64,000 nucleotides of DNA. It comes from Francisella persica ATCC VR-331 (GTDB taxonomy: Bacteria > Pseudomonadota > Gammaproteobacteria > Francisellales > Francisellaceae). The position numbers were made by a program, and so were the translations under genes. Shown here in pieces: positions 1 through 9,002 of the stretch (its first letter is position 1; each line of letters starts with the position of its first letter). The stretch lies in the NCBI RefSeq assembly GCF_001653955.1, contig NZ_CP013022.1, positions 992,001-1,056,000 on the forward strand, in the 5' to 3' direction. Below the pieces are notes generated by a model, which did not search any database, was not told the DNA's origin, and was given only the letters and a program-made list of their open reading frames with translations.

Positions 1-1424
1 ATGATAAATCAGTATTTATAGCGCTAAAAGGTCAAATTACTGACGGTAATAAATATATTGCTAATGTTTTGGCTAAAGGCGTAAGACTTGTTTTATCTGA
101 TAATCCTAAGCTAGCTAATGGAGAAAATATTTTTTTTGTAGATAATCTAAAGGATAGGCTCAGTGAATTAGCAAAATGGTTTTATGATTATAGGAAACCA
201 CAGAATATAATAGGAATAACAGGCACAAATGGTAAGACTTCTATTTCTAATTATATTGCACAGTTTTTAGATTTAAGTTCGCAAAAAACATTACTTTTAG
301 GTACAAATGGCAATGGTATATATCCTGTTTTGAAAGAAAGCACTCATACAACGCTAGATGTTTTATCATTATATGAGGTTATATTTAGATTTAACTCATC
401 TGATAAAGTAATACCATGTCTTGCTTCACAATCCACCCCTTCATACTTCAGCAATCTCAGTGACCATGAAGGTGAATTGAGAAACTTAGTAATGGAAGTT
501 TCTTCACATTCATTAGATCAAAAGCGTGTTGCTGGTTTAGATTTTGATATTGCAGTATTTAGTAATCTTAGTCATGATCATCTTGATTATCATAAAACAA
601 TGGATAATTATTTTGAGGCTAAAGCTAAGTTATTTAAGTTTAAAAGTCTAAAAAAAGCTGTAATAAATATAGATGATGAGTATGGTCAAAAGTTTTGTGA
701 AATTTGTTATTGCGATGTTATAACTGTTAGCTTAAAATCAAAAAATGCTGATGTCTATATAAGTGTAAAAAATATACATAATATGCAAATAAGCTTTGAT
801 TTGTATATTTCTCAAAAGCATATAGGTACTTATCAAACATCTTTGGTTGGTGAGTTTAATCTAATGAATTTAGGTTTAAGCCTAGGTGCATTGTATAGTT
901 ATATTGCTAGAGAACAACTTTTAGCAAGTATTGCTAGCATTAAGCCAGTAAAAGGTCGTATAGAAGTTATTGAGTTAGATAATAGTACTAAGGTTATAAT
1001 CGATTATGCACATACTCCTGGTGCTTTAGAAAAAGTATTACAGACTTTAAAACAATATTCAAAATCTAATTTGTGGTGTATATTTGGCTGTGGTGGTGAT
1101 AGAGATGTAACCAAAAGGCCTAAAATGGCTCAAATAGCTGAGAGATATGCTAACAAAATAGTAGTTACAGAAGATAATAATCGCTTTGAGAATATTGAAA
1201 ATATTTTTAGTGATATTAAGAAAGGTTTTAATAATCCAGAAAACCATATTTTTATTACCTCTCGTGAAAAGGCTATCAAGTATAGTATAGAGAATACAAG
1301 TCAAGGTGATATTATTCTTTTAGCTGGCAAAGGTCATGAGTGTTACCTTGATAAAAATGGTGTTAAAGAGCATTTTGATGAGCGAGATATTGTAACTAAG
1401 TATAAGTTCCAGTTCAAGTGTTGA
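1..1424 (+). CDS. murE: UDP-MurNAc-tripeptide synthetase MurE (5' end outside window)
   Basis: ATP-dependent cytoplasmic ligase adding the third residue, normally meso-diaminopimelate, to UDP-MurNAc-L-Ala-D-Glu. The frame is open from base 3, and the residues before the TTG at 69 (DKSVFIALKG) are typical MurE N-terminal sequence, so the real start lies upstream of the window. Seen: Mur-ligase P-loop GTNGKTS (about 221-240), central-domain VMEVSSHSLDQ and C-terminal FGCGGDRD. The usual DAP-recognition motif DNPR reads DNNR (1173-1184). It is followed after 31 bp by murF on the same strand, suggesting co-transcription. Confidence 0.93.
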   Translation, partial: DKSVFIALKGQITDGNKYIANVLAKGVRLVLSDNPKLANGENIFFVDNLKDRLSELAKWFYDYRKPQNIIGITGTNGKTSISNYIAQFLDLSSQKTLLLGTNGNGIYPVLKESTHTTLDVLSLYEVIFRFNSSDKVIPCLASQSTPSYFSNLSDHEGELRNLVMEVSSHSLDQKRVAGLDFDIAVFSNLSHDHLDYHKTMDNYFEAKAKLFKFKSLKKAVINIDDEYGQKFCEICYCDVITVSLKSKNADVYISVKNIHNMQISFDLYISQKHIGTYQTSLVGEFNLMNLGLSLGALYSYIAREQLLASIASIKPVKGRIEVIELDNSTKVIIDYAHTPGALEKVLQTLKQYSKSNLWCIFGCGGDRDVTKRPKMAQIAERYANKIVVTEDNNRFENIENIFSDIKKGFNNPENHIFITSREKAIKYSIENTSQGDIILLAGKGHECYLDKNGVKEHFDERDIVTKYKFQFKC

Positions 1425-1455
1425 AGGAGAATGTTAAAGTATTATGGAGAAATAA

Positions 1456-2814
1456 ATGATTAAATCACTAAAACAATTAGCAACCCAAGCAGATTTGGAA
1501 TATTTTGGTGAAGATGTATCAATACAAACAGTAGCTATCAATTCAAATGAAATAAGACATGATGGTCTATTTGTTGCAATTGTGGCTAATCGTGATGGAC
1601 ATGAGTTTATTCCAAATGCTATTGCTAATGGTGCCAAAGCAGTTTTAGTTTCAAAAAAGCAAGATTTAGATATTCCGCAAATAGTTTGTCAAAACACTAT
1701 AAAAGGCTTACGAGCAATAGCAAAAGAATATCGTAAGTCATTAACTATGCCAATAATATCTATAACAGGTAGTTGTGGTAAAACATCTGTTAAAGAAATG
1801 ATTGTAGCTCTACTTGGTGAGAAAAAAATCCATTTTACTCGAGGTAATCTAAATAACTACCTTGGTGTGCCAATGACAGTATTAGAAACTTTACAGAATG
1901 CTGATTTTACAGTTATTGAGGCTGGGACAAATGTTGTTGGTGAGATAAAAGCCGCTGCTGATATCATCCAGCCAAATATAGCAATGATTACAAATATTGG
2001 TGCTTGTCATATTGAGAACCTTAAATCTCTTGATGGTGTAATGATAGAGAAGGGTGAGCTTCTAAAGGCATTACCTAAAAATGGCTACTGTATCGTAAAT
2101 CTTGATGATGAAAGAATTATAAATTATGCTAAGCAACTTGAGTGTAAAAAGCTTACCTGCTCAATGACTAATCCAAAAGCTGATATTTTAGTATTAGATT
2201 ATAAAGTGACATCAAAAAGTTATGCTGTTAAGATTAGAATCTTTGATAAAGAGTATGATTATCAACTACCAAATATTGGCAAGCATAATTTGTTTAATAG
2301 TGTCTTAGCTATATCTAGTGTAATTGCTGCAGGGCTTAAGCCAGAAGAATTTCTTACAAATACACAAAATATCAAAAGCTATAAAGGTAGATTCTCAAGT
2401 GAGCATCTTACAGATAAGCTAATTTTGGTTGATGATACTTATAATGCTAGTGCTGCTGCTATTGAGGCTGCTATCGAAGATTTAGCAGAATTTGATGGTA
2501 AGAAAATCATTGCTATTAGTTCAATGCGTGAACTAGGTGACGAGGCTGAAAATTATCATAGAAAGATAGGACAGTGGCTTAAAAAGGTAAATTTAGATAA
2601 GATATTTTTATTTGGCGAGAAAAATCTAATAGATTATGTTTTAGCAGAATATCCAAACCAAAATGCTAAGTACTATGATTCCAAAGATGAGCTTAATAAT
2701 GATTTAACTAAAGTATTGGATGAATATAAATCACAAAATACTAAGCTAACTGTCAAGGGAGCTAGAAGTTTTAAAATGGAAGAGGTTGTGGCTTTTGTTA
2801 AGCAAAGAAAATAG
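1456..2814 (+). CDS. murF: UDP-MurNAc-tripeptide:D-Ala-D-Ala ligase MurF
   Basis: Completes the cytoplasmic murein precursor by adding D-Ala-D-Ala. 452 residues, normal for the family. Seen: N-terminal substrate domain, P-loop GSCGKTS near residues 105-111, central TNIGACHIENL, and C-terminal VDDTYNASAAA followed by ISSMRELGDEAE, both typical of MurF. A GGAGA ribosome-binding site lies just before the ATG. Second gene of a murE-murF pair; the genes downstream are decayed, so transcription probably ends soon after the stop. Confidence 0.95.
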   Translation: MIKSLKQLATQADLEYFGEDVSIQTVAINSNEIRHDGLFVAIVANRDGHEFIPNAIANGAKAVLVSKKQDLDIPQIVCQNTIKGLRAIAKEYRKSLTMPIISITGSCGKTSVKEMIVALLGEKKIHFTRGNLNNYLGVPMTVLETLQNADFTVIEAGTNVVGEIKAAADIIQPNIAMITNIGACHIENLKSLDGVMIEKGELLKALPKNGYCIVNLDDERIINYAKQLECKKLTCSMTNPKADILVLDYKVTSKSYAVKIRIFDKEYDYQLPNIGKHNLFNSVLAISSVIAAGLKPEEFLTNTQNIKSYKGRFSSEHLTDKLILVDDTYNASAAAIEAAIEDLAEFDGKKIIAISSMRELGDEAENYHRKIGQWLKKVNLDKIFLFGEKNLIDYVLAEYPNQNAKYYDSKDELNNDLTKVLDEYKSQNTKLTVKGARSFKMEEVVAFVKQRK

Positions 2815-2844
2815 ATGGGATTCTATTTTGGAATGAAATTCTAT

Positions 2845-3784
2845 CTTTAATAATATTCAAAACTCGTCTAAGCGGTTTTGGGAGCTCCCCGTAGCAACTG
2901 TCGCAGGTATTTTAGGGTATCTTCTTTATCATTATCATTACTTTAACCCATATTGATTACCTTGAGAAATCTTTTGCTTCTATTCGAGCTTGAGAATGTG
3001 ATCTTAAGCTAGGTACTCTGACATATACGCCTTCAACAGGAATAGTTTTTTTAGGTTCTAAGATTTTGTGTTCTGTAGCTACTTTAATAATTCTTCTTTT
3101 GTCTATCCATTTGGAATAGCAACATTCATCCGAGGCAGGATATTATAAGCTAAAGTTTGTACAGTTTTTTTGTTGAGGGATTTTAAATGAGTCTTTTTAG
3201 AATATCTTCATTTACATCATTGGCCTTGCTCAAAAGATCTGTTTGCTGGTGGGTATTTTGTATCGCTGCAGAACCGGCTACTGAGATTGTTTGATAAGTA
3301 CTAGAAAACCAATTCAACAAGATCTTCTTTAAGTAGCCCATCTATAGCTAGTGATATTAAACTAACAGTACAGTTTTACTACCTATAAAATCTTTTTTAT
3401 CATTTCAATGGCATAGATTATTTGGTTATGATTTAGAGGATCTGAAACTAGAGTACTACTTTGATCTAAGCGTAGTGAAAGATGCAGCATCTATACAAAA
3501 AACCTGCCAGCCATAAGCTCTTAGTTTATGAGGACTTCTTTTTGGTGTATTTACTACCTTGGCAATTCATAAGTATATACATTTTATTAGGTTACTCAAT
3601 AAATATTGGCATTTTATAACGTGTACCATATTGTTGCATCAATCCAGAAGGATGTTGTCCTACTTGAGATGTAGAAAAAAATGTTGGTGAAATATCATTT
3701 AAATATTTTGACTCGATCATACAAGACATAAAAATTGAGCCAACTATATTTCCGCGCCATCCAAAAAAAACTAACTTTAAGCAT
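2845..3784 (-). pseudogene. asd: Aspartate-semialdehyde dehydrogenase remnant
   Basis: Reading the minus strand across several frames recovers most of an E. coli-type Asd. From the N-terminus: FFGWRGNIVGSIFMSCM and SPTFFSTSQVGQ (near 3600-3780), YGWQVFCIDAAS (near 3500), DFIGSKTVLLV, WFSSTYQTISVAGSAAIQ (near 3300), then TIPVEGVYVRV..LRSHSQA (near 3040) and PLRRVL at the end. The first disruption is an eight-T tract just after the start, one base too long for the GWRG frame; stops and further shifts follow. The segment expected to hold the catalytic Cys is degraded. The enzyme makes aspartate semialdehyde for DAP, lysine, threonine and methionine. Recognised from family knowledge; clearly non-functional. 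Confidence 0.85.
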
Positions 3785-3829
3785 GAAAACCATCATAATC
3801 TAATTAGTGATAAAATTTACTGTTAAAGT

Positions 3830-4610
3830 ATAATAACAAAAGTTAGTAAATTCGCTAAAGCTAGCTAATATGAGTATTTATGCTAGCTCTCAAGGATCAT
3901 CAGAGATAAGTGTGACATTTGCAGTAAAGCCAGAAGATGAGACTCGTGGTGTTCATGCAATGCGCTGTCACTATAAAATACTGTAAGTGATGATATCGCA
4001 ATTAAGGTAATTGGTACTAATATAGGTAAAGCTTTTATCAAGCAGTTTAAGCAAACTTATGAGAGAAGATGGTATATGGTATAAATCTATGTATTAGTCG
4101 TTACTACTAATTCAAAGAAAATGCGTATATCTTATGAAAGTTACTATTTGAAAATATAGATAATTTGCTTGAAGAGAATACATAGCAAGTTAATTTAGAA
4201 GAGTTAGTTGAATTTATGTCCTCGCATCAAAAAGGTATACGTGTAGTTACACCAAAATATGCAAACTCTGGTAGTTATGAGTTATATCAAGAGCTAAGAA
4301 AAGTTGCAAAACAAAATAGTACTAGTTTCTTGTATGAAACAAATGTTTGTGCCGGTTTTCATTTGATAATTACATTAAGAAGTATGGTCCAAGGTGGTGA
4401 TGATAATGTTAAAATCATCAAAGGAATTTTCTCCGGTACATTAAGCTATTTACATAGTTAAGTAATGGTGTGATTTTCTCTGATGCAGTTAAGATAGCTT
4501 ATGATGCTATAGATAAGAACTATCTATAAGACAAGATTTATTAGGTATGGATGTTGCTAGAAAGACAGTAATCTTAGCAAGAGAAATAGGTCTAAATATA
4601 GGTCAGGTCT
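3830..4610 (+). pseudogene. thrA: Homoserine dehydrogenase half of ThrA, remnant
   Basis: Plus-strand fragments in shifting frames match the second half of bifunctional aspartokinase/homoserine dehydrogenase: an ACT-domain piece (ASSQGSSEISV, near 3880), an NAD-binding piece (IAIKVIGTNIGKAF, near 3990), then RVVTPKYANSGSYELYQ and FLYETNVCAGFHLI (4216-4461), then LGMDVARKTVILAREIG (near 4540-4600). The aspartokinase catalytic domain is absent: similarity begins only about 50 bp from the asd remnant, so a deletion removed it. Stops at 4461 and elsewhere make the rest dead. Confidence 0.8.
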
Positions 4611-4624
4611 AAAAGATTTAGTTA

Positions 4625-5385
4625 TCGAAAATTTTAAGAGAATGTAGTGTTGAAGAGTTAGATAAGATTTGTAATAATGCTTTTACTTTTGGTGTGTCAG
4701 TACGCTTAGATAAGAACGCATCAGTTTTAGAACTTTTTCATGGTCTAACTTTGTCTTTTAAAGATTTTGGTGCCAGATTTTTAGCAAATTGTTTAAGCTC
4801 TATAAATAGCAATAAGCTATTTACATATTTTAATTGCAACTTCTGGCGATATTGGATATGCGGTATTAGGCTGTTTTTTTGGCTAAGCAAATGTGGGCTT
4901 TCCAATTGATAAAATATCAATGAGCTTAAATGCTTAATGATACTGTTGTTGACTATATAGAGACTGGTAAGTTTAATCTTAAAGCAAGTATTGAAACACT
5001 ATCAAATGCTGTAGATGTTGGTAATCTTGAAAGACTTTTATATCTATTAACAATGTCAAAGCAGTTTGTGCCTCTGATTTCTAAATTATAGAAGAGATAA
5101 AGCAAGTTGATCGCCAGTATGATGAAATTGTATGTTCATATACTGAGACTGGCTTTTTTTGGCAAAAGAGGTCACTTTTATGCTAATAAAGATTATATAA
5201 TTTATAATCGTAGCAAACTCTACACATCCAGCTAAATTTGATGGTGTTGTTGAGCTGATATTAGATATACAAATGCCCCCTTCAGCTTTACAGAAGCTAC
5301 TATACAAAGGTTTCAATACAAAGGGAAAAATCAATAAGTCTATGGATAAGCTTTATGAGGTTTATGCAAAAGCTTTTGAGTTATA
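4625..5385 (+). pseudogene. thrC: Threonine synthase remnant
   Basis: Disrupted plus-strand reading matching threonine synthase: LRECSVEELDKICNNAF, VLELFHGLTLSFKDFGARF (4694-4800, containing the PLP-lysine region, normally HGPTLAFKDFG), then out of frame NDTVVDYIETGKF and TLSNAVDVGNLERL (near 4935-5040), and finally SKLYTSS and a C-terminal helix. Multiple frameshifts and stops. It follows the thrA remnant directly; no homoserine kinase (thrB) similarity is visible between them, so thrB seems to have been deleted. Confidence 0.82.
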
Positions 5386-5398
5386 AGCTGCTATAAAA

Positions 5399-6115
5399 TT
5401 ATCGTAATGTAGTAACCTGTATAATCTCACAATCTTTAGAAATTTTTATATAATTACCGTCTTTGAACCAATCGCCTAGTACATATCTAGTGTAGTCATT
5501 TGCAATATGTATTGCCATTTTATGTGTATGACCATGAATAACAATATCATAACCTTTACGATATTTTTCTATACCTATAGAAGTGACATCTACATTTGGG
5601 TGTTTGAGGTTTTTTGCATAACTAGTTTTACGCACATTTTTTGCAGTATATTCTCTTATAAATAGCGGTAATCTTTTAAAAATAAATCTTAAAATAGGGT
5701 TGTATGCGATCCATTTTCTATACCACTGGTAGCTTTTATCATTAGTACAGAATAAATCGCCATGTGAGAAAACTATTTTTTTATCAGTAATATTTAGATA
5801 AAAAGGATCTTTAATTAGTGTAATGCCACTTTGTTTAGCGAACTTTTGGCCAATTAAAAAATCGCGATTACCGTGCATAAAAGATATTTCTAAGCCTTTA
5901 TCAGAGGCTAGTTTTAACCAAGCTGTAATCTTGTGATAGAAATCATCTCGATGATTATCTCCAATCCAGTAGTCAAAAAAATCACCTAATATAAAAAGTT
6001 GATTCTGCTGTGATGTAATATTATCTAGAAATTTTTTAAAAAGCTCTGCCATTTCAGTACAATTTGTATTTAAATGTAAATCAGAAATTATATAAATATC
6101 TTTGTTATGAGCCAT
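5399..6115 (-). CDS. lpxH: UDP-2,3-diacylglucosamine diphosphatase LpxH
   Basis: Cytoplasmic-face metallophosphoesterase producing lipid X in lipid A synthesis. 238 residues, normal length. All five metal-binding blocks are visible in order: DLHL (12-15), GDFFDYWIGD (from 44), HGNRD (81-85), SHGD (117-120) and HGHTH (about 195-199). The start overlaps the 3' end of pyrE by 11 bp, so the two are translationally coupled on the minus strand. No sign of decay. Confidence 0.95.
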   Translation of the reverse strand: MAHNKDIYIISDLHLNTNCTEMAELFKKFLDNITSQQNQLFILGDFFDYWIGDNHRDDFYHKITAWLKLASDKGLEISFMHGNRDFLIGQKFAKQSGITLIKDPFYLNITDKKIVFSHGDLFCTNDKSYQWYRKWIAYNPILRFIFKRLPLFIREYTAKNVRKTSYAKNLKHPNVDVTSIGIEKYRKGYDIVIHGHTHKMAIHIANDYTRYVLGDWFKDGNYIKISKDCEIIQVTTLR

Positions 6116-6731
6116 ATTTTTGACGATATTGTTTAAATTTATTAATCATGGTTCCATCAAGATTTTTTTTAACATACTCAAAAATACTTTCAAAGTTTGT
6201 CACAGCTAAAACTGGGATGTTAAAGTCTAGAGATATTTTCTTAGTTGCTGAAATATTACTATCTTTAGCTTTCTCCTGGCGATCTATGGATAGTACAACA
6301 CCAGCTATTTCAGCATGGATGCTTTTAAATTTGTTGTATGACTCATAAAAAGCAGTACCTGCTGTCATTACATCATCAATAAGTAATACTTTTTTGTTTG
6401 TCATATCAGCCCCAACAAATATGCCACTTTCACCATGGTCTTTTACTTCTTTACGATCAAAGGCATACGGTATATCGATATTGTATTTTACAGCTAAAGT
6501 AGTTGAAATAGCTGCAACTAAAGGTATTCCCTTGTATGCTGGACCAAATAAAATATCGTATTTGATATTACTTTTTATAATTAACTGTGCATAGTAATCA
6601 GCTAATGATGCAAGCTGTCTACCAGAGTTAAATAAACCAGCATTGAAAAAATATGGACTTATACGACCTGACTTGAGGGTAAACTCGCCAAATTGAAGTA
6701 CTTTGCTCTCAAGAGCAAACTCTATAAACAT
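6105..6731 (-). CDS. pyrE: Orotate phosphoribosyltransferase PyrE
   Basis: Converts orotate and PRPP to OMP in pyrimidine synthesis. 208 residues. Seen: N-terminal FTLKSGRISPYFFNAG, the flexible loop DRKEVKDHGE, and the PRPP-binding motif VLLIDDVMTAGTA near residues 113-125. First gene of a pyrE-lpxH unit; a good sigma70-type promoter lies just upstream. Confidence 0.95.
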   Translation of the reverse strand: MFIEFALESKVLQFGEFTLKSGRISPYFFNAGLFNSGRQLASLADYYAQLIIKSNIKYDILFGPAYKGIPLVAAISTTLAVKYNIDIPYAFDRKEVKDHGESGIFVGADMTNKKVLLIDDVMTAGTAFYESYNKFKSIHAEIAGVVLSIDRQEKAKDSNISATKKISLDFNIPVLAVTNFESIFEYVKKNLDGTMINKFKQYRQKYGS

Positions 6732-6755
6732 TTTTTATCCTTAAACTTTAAATCT

Positions 6756-6784
6756 ACTATAAGTATAAATAATAACTTTGACAA
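6756..6784 (-). promoter_or_regulatory. Predicted sigma70 promoter of pyrE-lpxH
   Basis: On the minus strand a -35 TTGTCA (6784-6779) and a -10 TATAGT (6761-6756) are separated by exactly 17 bp, about 25 bp before the pyrE ATG. Read by eye; no start site is proven. Confidence 0.5.
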
Positions 6785-6818
6785 TACCAAGTCAATATAA
6801 CTAACAACTAAAGTAATA

Positions 6819-6847
6819 TTGATTTAATCTTAGTAAACTACTATAAT
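6819..6847 (+). promoter_or_regulatory. Predicted sigma70 promoter of mpl-rlmB
   Basis: -35 TTGATT (6819-6824), 17-bp spacer and a perfect -10 TATAAT (6842-6847), about 41 bp before the mpl ATG. Divergent from the pyrE promoter in the same 157-bp gap. Confidence 0.6.
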
Positions 6848-6888
6848 CTAGCCACTTAATATTATAAACGTTTTTAAAAAAAGACTGA

Positions 6889-8259
6889 ATGTCAAAACAT
6901 ATTCATATTTTAGGTATTTGTGGTACCTTTATGGGTTCACTAGCGGTATTAGCAAAACAAAAAGGTTATAAAGTAACAGGTTCTGATGCTAATGTTTATC
7001 CGCCAATGAGTACTTATCTTGAATCTCAAGGTATAGAAATATTGCAAGGATTTGATTGCTCTCAGTTAGAGCTAAATTCTGATGAGATTATTATTGGTAA
7101 TATTATGAAGAGAGGTATGCCAATAATAGAAAAAATACTTGCAGAAAAGTTAAACTATTTTTCAGGTCCTGAGTGGCTATATCAAAATATCCTTAAATAT
7201 AAAAAGGTTATTGCAATAGCTGGAACACATGGTAAAACCACAACTACGACAATGACTATAAAAATACTTGAACAAGCTGGATTAAATCCAAGCTTTTTGG
7301 TTGGTGGTGTTAGTAGCGATTTTAGGGTTTCTTCACGCTATACGGATTCTCAGTATTTTGTTATTGAAGCAGATGAATATGATACTGCTTTTTTTGATAA
7401 GCGTTCAAAGTTAATTCATTATGATCCAAATATTTTTGTGATTAATAATATTGAATATGATCATGCTGATATTTTTAAAGATGTTGATGCGATATTTTGG
7501 CAATTTCATCAACTACTTAGAAAAATGCCAGCTACAGCAAAGATTATTTACAATGCTAAGGATGATAATGTACAAAAGGTAATATCTATGGGTTGTTGGT
7601 CAGAGCTTATCAAAGCAAATTCAGCCGATGGATTTTTTATAACTAAAAATAACTCCGACTACTCTAAGTTTGAATTAGCTAGTGATGGTAGTAACAGTAT
7701 CCAAATATCATGGGGTTTAATAGGTGAGCATAATGCTTTAAACTCTATGAGTGCTTATGCTGTAGCGAAGCAGCTTAATATCTCTGGTGGAAATATTAAG
7801 CAAGCTTTAGATGGGTTTAAAGGTGTTAAAAGACGCCTAGAAGTATTGTCACATCGAGATAATGTTACTTTGTATGATGATTTTGCTCATCATCCAACTT
7901 CGATTAAATTGACTTTAGAAGCTGTACGTAATAAAGACAAAGATGCCTATGTAGTGGCTCTTATTGATCCACGTTCAAACACTATGCGTCAGGGGGATAA
8001 TAAAGATAATCTTTCAGTATCAATAACACAAGCTGATAAAGTTTTGCTGTATAATCATAGTCTATTAAAATGGGATGCTAAAGGGCTGCTCAAAAATATT
8101 GATAATGTTGATTTTATCATGGATATTGAAGATTTTGTTACACAAATAAATGACTTACTAAATATTCATCAACACAGAAACTTACAACTTGTGATGATGA
8201 GTAATGGCTCATTTGATGGCTTAAGAGAAAAGCTAGTAAAACTTTTGGAGGCTAAATGA
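6889..8259 (+). CDS. mpl: Murein tripeptide ligase Mpl
   Basis: Cytoplasmic Mur ligase that reattaches recycled L-Ala-gamma-D-Glu-meso-DAP to UDP-MurNAc. 456 residues. Seen: N-terminal HILGICGTFMGSLA (Mpl/MurC-type nucleotide fold), ATP loop AGTHGKTTTT near residue 117, ADEYDTAFFDKRSK, and the C-terminal YDDFAHHPTSI, which favours Mpl over MurC. Overlaps rlmB by 4 bp (ATGA). Mpl could partly offset poor de novo DAP supply, since asd in this window is dead. Confidence 0.93.
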   Translation: MSKHIHILGICGTFMGSLAVLAKQKGYKVTGSDANVYPPMSTYLESQGIEILQGFDCSQLELNSDEIIIGNIMKRGMPIIEKILAEKLNYFSGPEWLYQNILKYKKVIAIAGTHGKTTTTTMTIKILEQAGLNPSFLVGGVSSDFRVSSRYTDSQYFVIEADEYDTAFFDKRSKLIHYDPNIFVINNIEYDHADIFKDVDAIFWQFHQLLRKMPATAKIIYNAKDDNVQKVISMGCWSELIKANSADGFFITKNNSDYSKFELASDGSNSIQISWGLIGEHNALNSMSAYAVAKQLNISGGNIKQALDGFKGVKRRLEVLSHRDNVTLYDDFAHHPTSIKLTLEAVRNKDKDAYVVALIDPRSNTMRQGDNKDNLSVSITQADKVLLYNHSLLKWDAKGLLKNIDNVDFIMDIEDFVTQINDLLNIHQHRNLQLVMMSNGSFDGLREKLVKLLEAK

Positions 8260-9002
8260 GTATTTTAATTTATGGAATTAATGCTGTTGATAGCTTGATA
8301 GTATCAGATCAGGCAAAAGAAATATTAGTGTTAAAAAAACAAAATCTTAATCCTAAAATAAAAGCTATCATTGTTAAAGCAAATTCAAAAGATATAAAAG
8401 TTACTTTTATTGATGATTTAAAGTTACTTCCTAGCCGTATTAGAAAAGATGCTAATCATCAGAATATTTTTGCACTAGAAAAAAAAACTTTTAAAACTTA
8501 TACGGAAAATGACATTGAAAGCTTAGTTCCACAAGATAAAAATGCATTTATTTTGATATTAGATAATGTCCAAGACCCTCACAATTTTGGTGCATGTATT
8601 CGCAGTGCACATTCAGCAGGGATTGATTTTATAATTATTCCAAAAGATAATAGTGCGCCAATAAATGCGACTGTTAAAAAAGTTGCTTGTGGTGCTGTAG
8701 AACATACAAAAATTGTCATAGTTACAAATCTAGCGAGAGCTATTGAAAAGCTCAAAAAACTAGATGTTTGGATAGTTGGCTTAGCTGGTGAAGCTGATGA
8801 TAGCTTATATGCTATGAACTTAGCTGACCCTATAGCAATAGTTGCTGGTGCTGAGGGAAGTGGTATGCGCCAGCGTACAAAAGCAAGTTGTGATTTTTTA
8901 GCTAACTTACCAATGTTAGGTGAGGTCTCTAGTTTAAATGTTTCAGTAGCTACTGGTATAGCATTGTATGAAACTGTTAGACAAAGAATAAGTATTATTT
9001 AG
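8256..9002 (+). CDS. rlmB: 23S rRNA 2'-O-ribose methyltransferase RlmB (SpoU family)
   Basis: SAM-dependent SPOUT methyltransferase acting on a 23S rRNA guanosine. 248 residues, normal. Seen: N-terminal substrate-binding domain, motif 1 DNVQDPHNFGACIRSA (near residues 108-123), motif 2 VAGAEGSGMR, and motif 3 LPMLGEVSSLNVSVATGIALYE forming the trefoil knot. The start overlaps the mpl stop (ATGA), so it is translationally coupled to mpl. Confidence 0.93.
   Translation: MSILIYGINAVDSLIVSDQAKEILVLKKQNLNPKIKAIIVKANSKDIKVTFIDDLKLLPSRIRKDANHQNIFALEKKTFKTYTENDIESLVPQDKNAFILILDNVQDPHNFGACIRSAHSAGIDFIIIPKDNSAPINATVKKVACGAVEHTKIVIVTNLARAIEKLKKLDVWIVGLAGEADDSLYAMNLADPIAIVAGAEGSGMRQRTKASCDFLANLPMLGEVSSLNVSVATGIALYETVRQRISII

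Noticed and set aside
1059-1304. Minus-strand open frame of 81 codons inside murE
   Set aside because: Antisense shadow of a clearly coding region; no family similarity and low-complexity composition.
2808-2829. Stem-loop at the murF stop as a terminator
   Set aside because: Only seven A/T-rich base pairs with an eight-base loop; too weak to claim.
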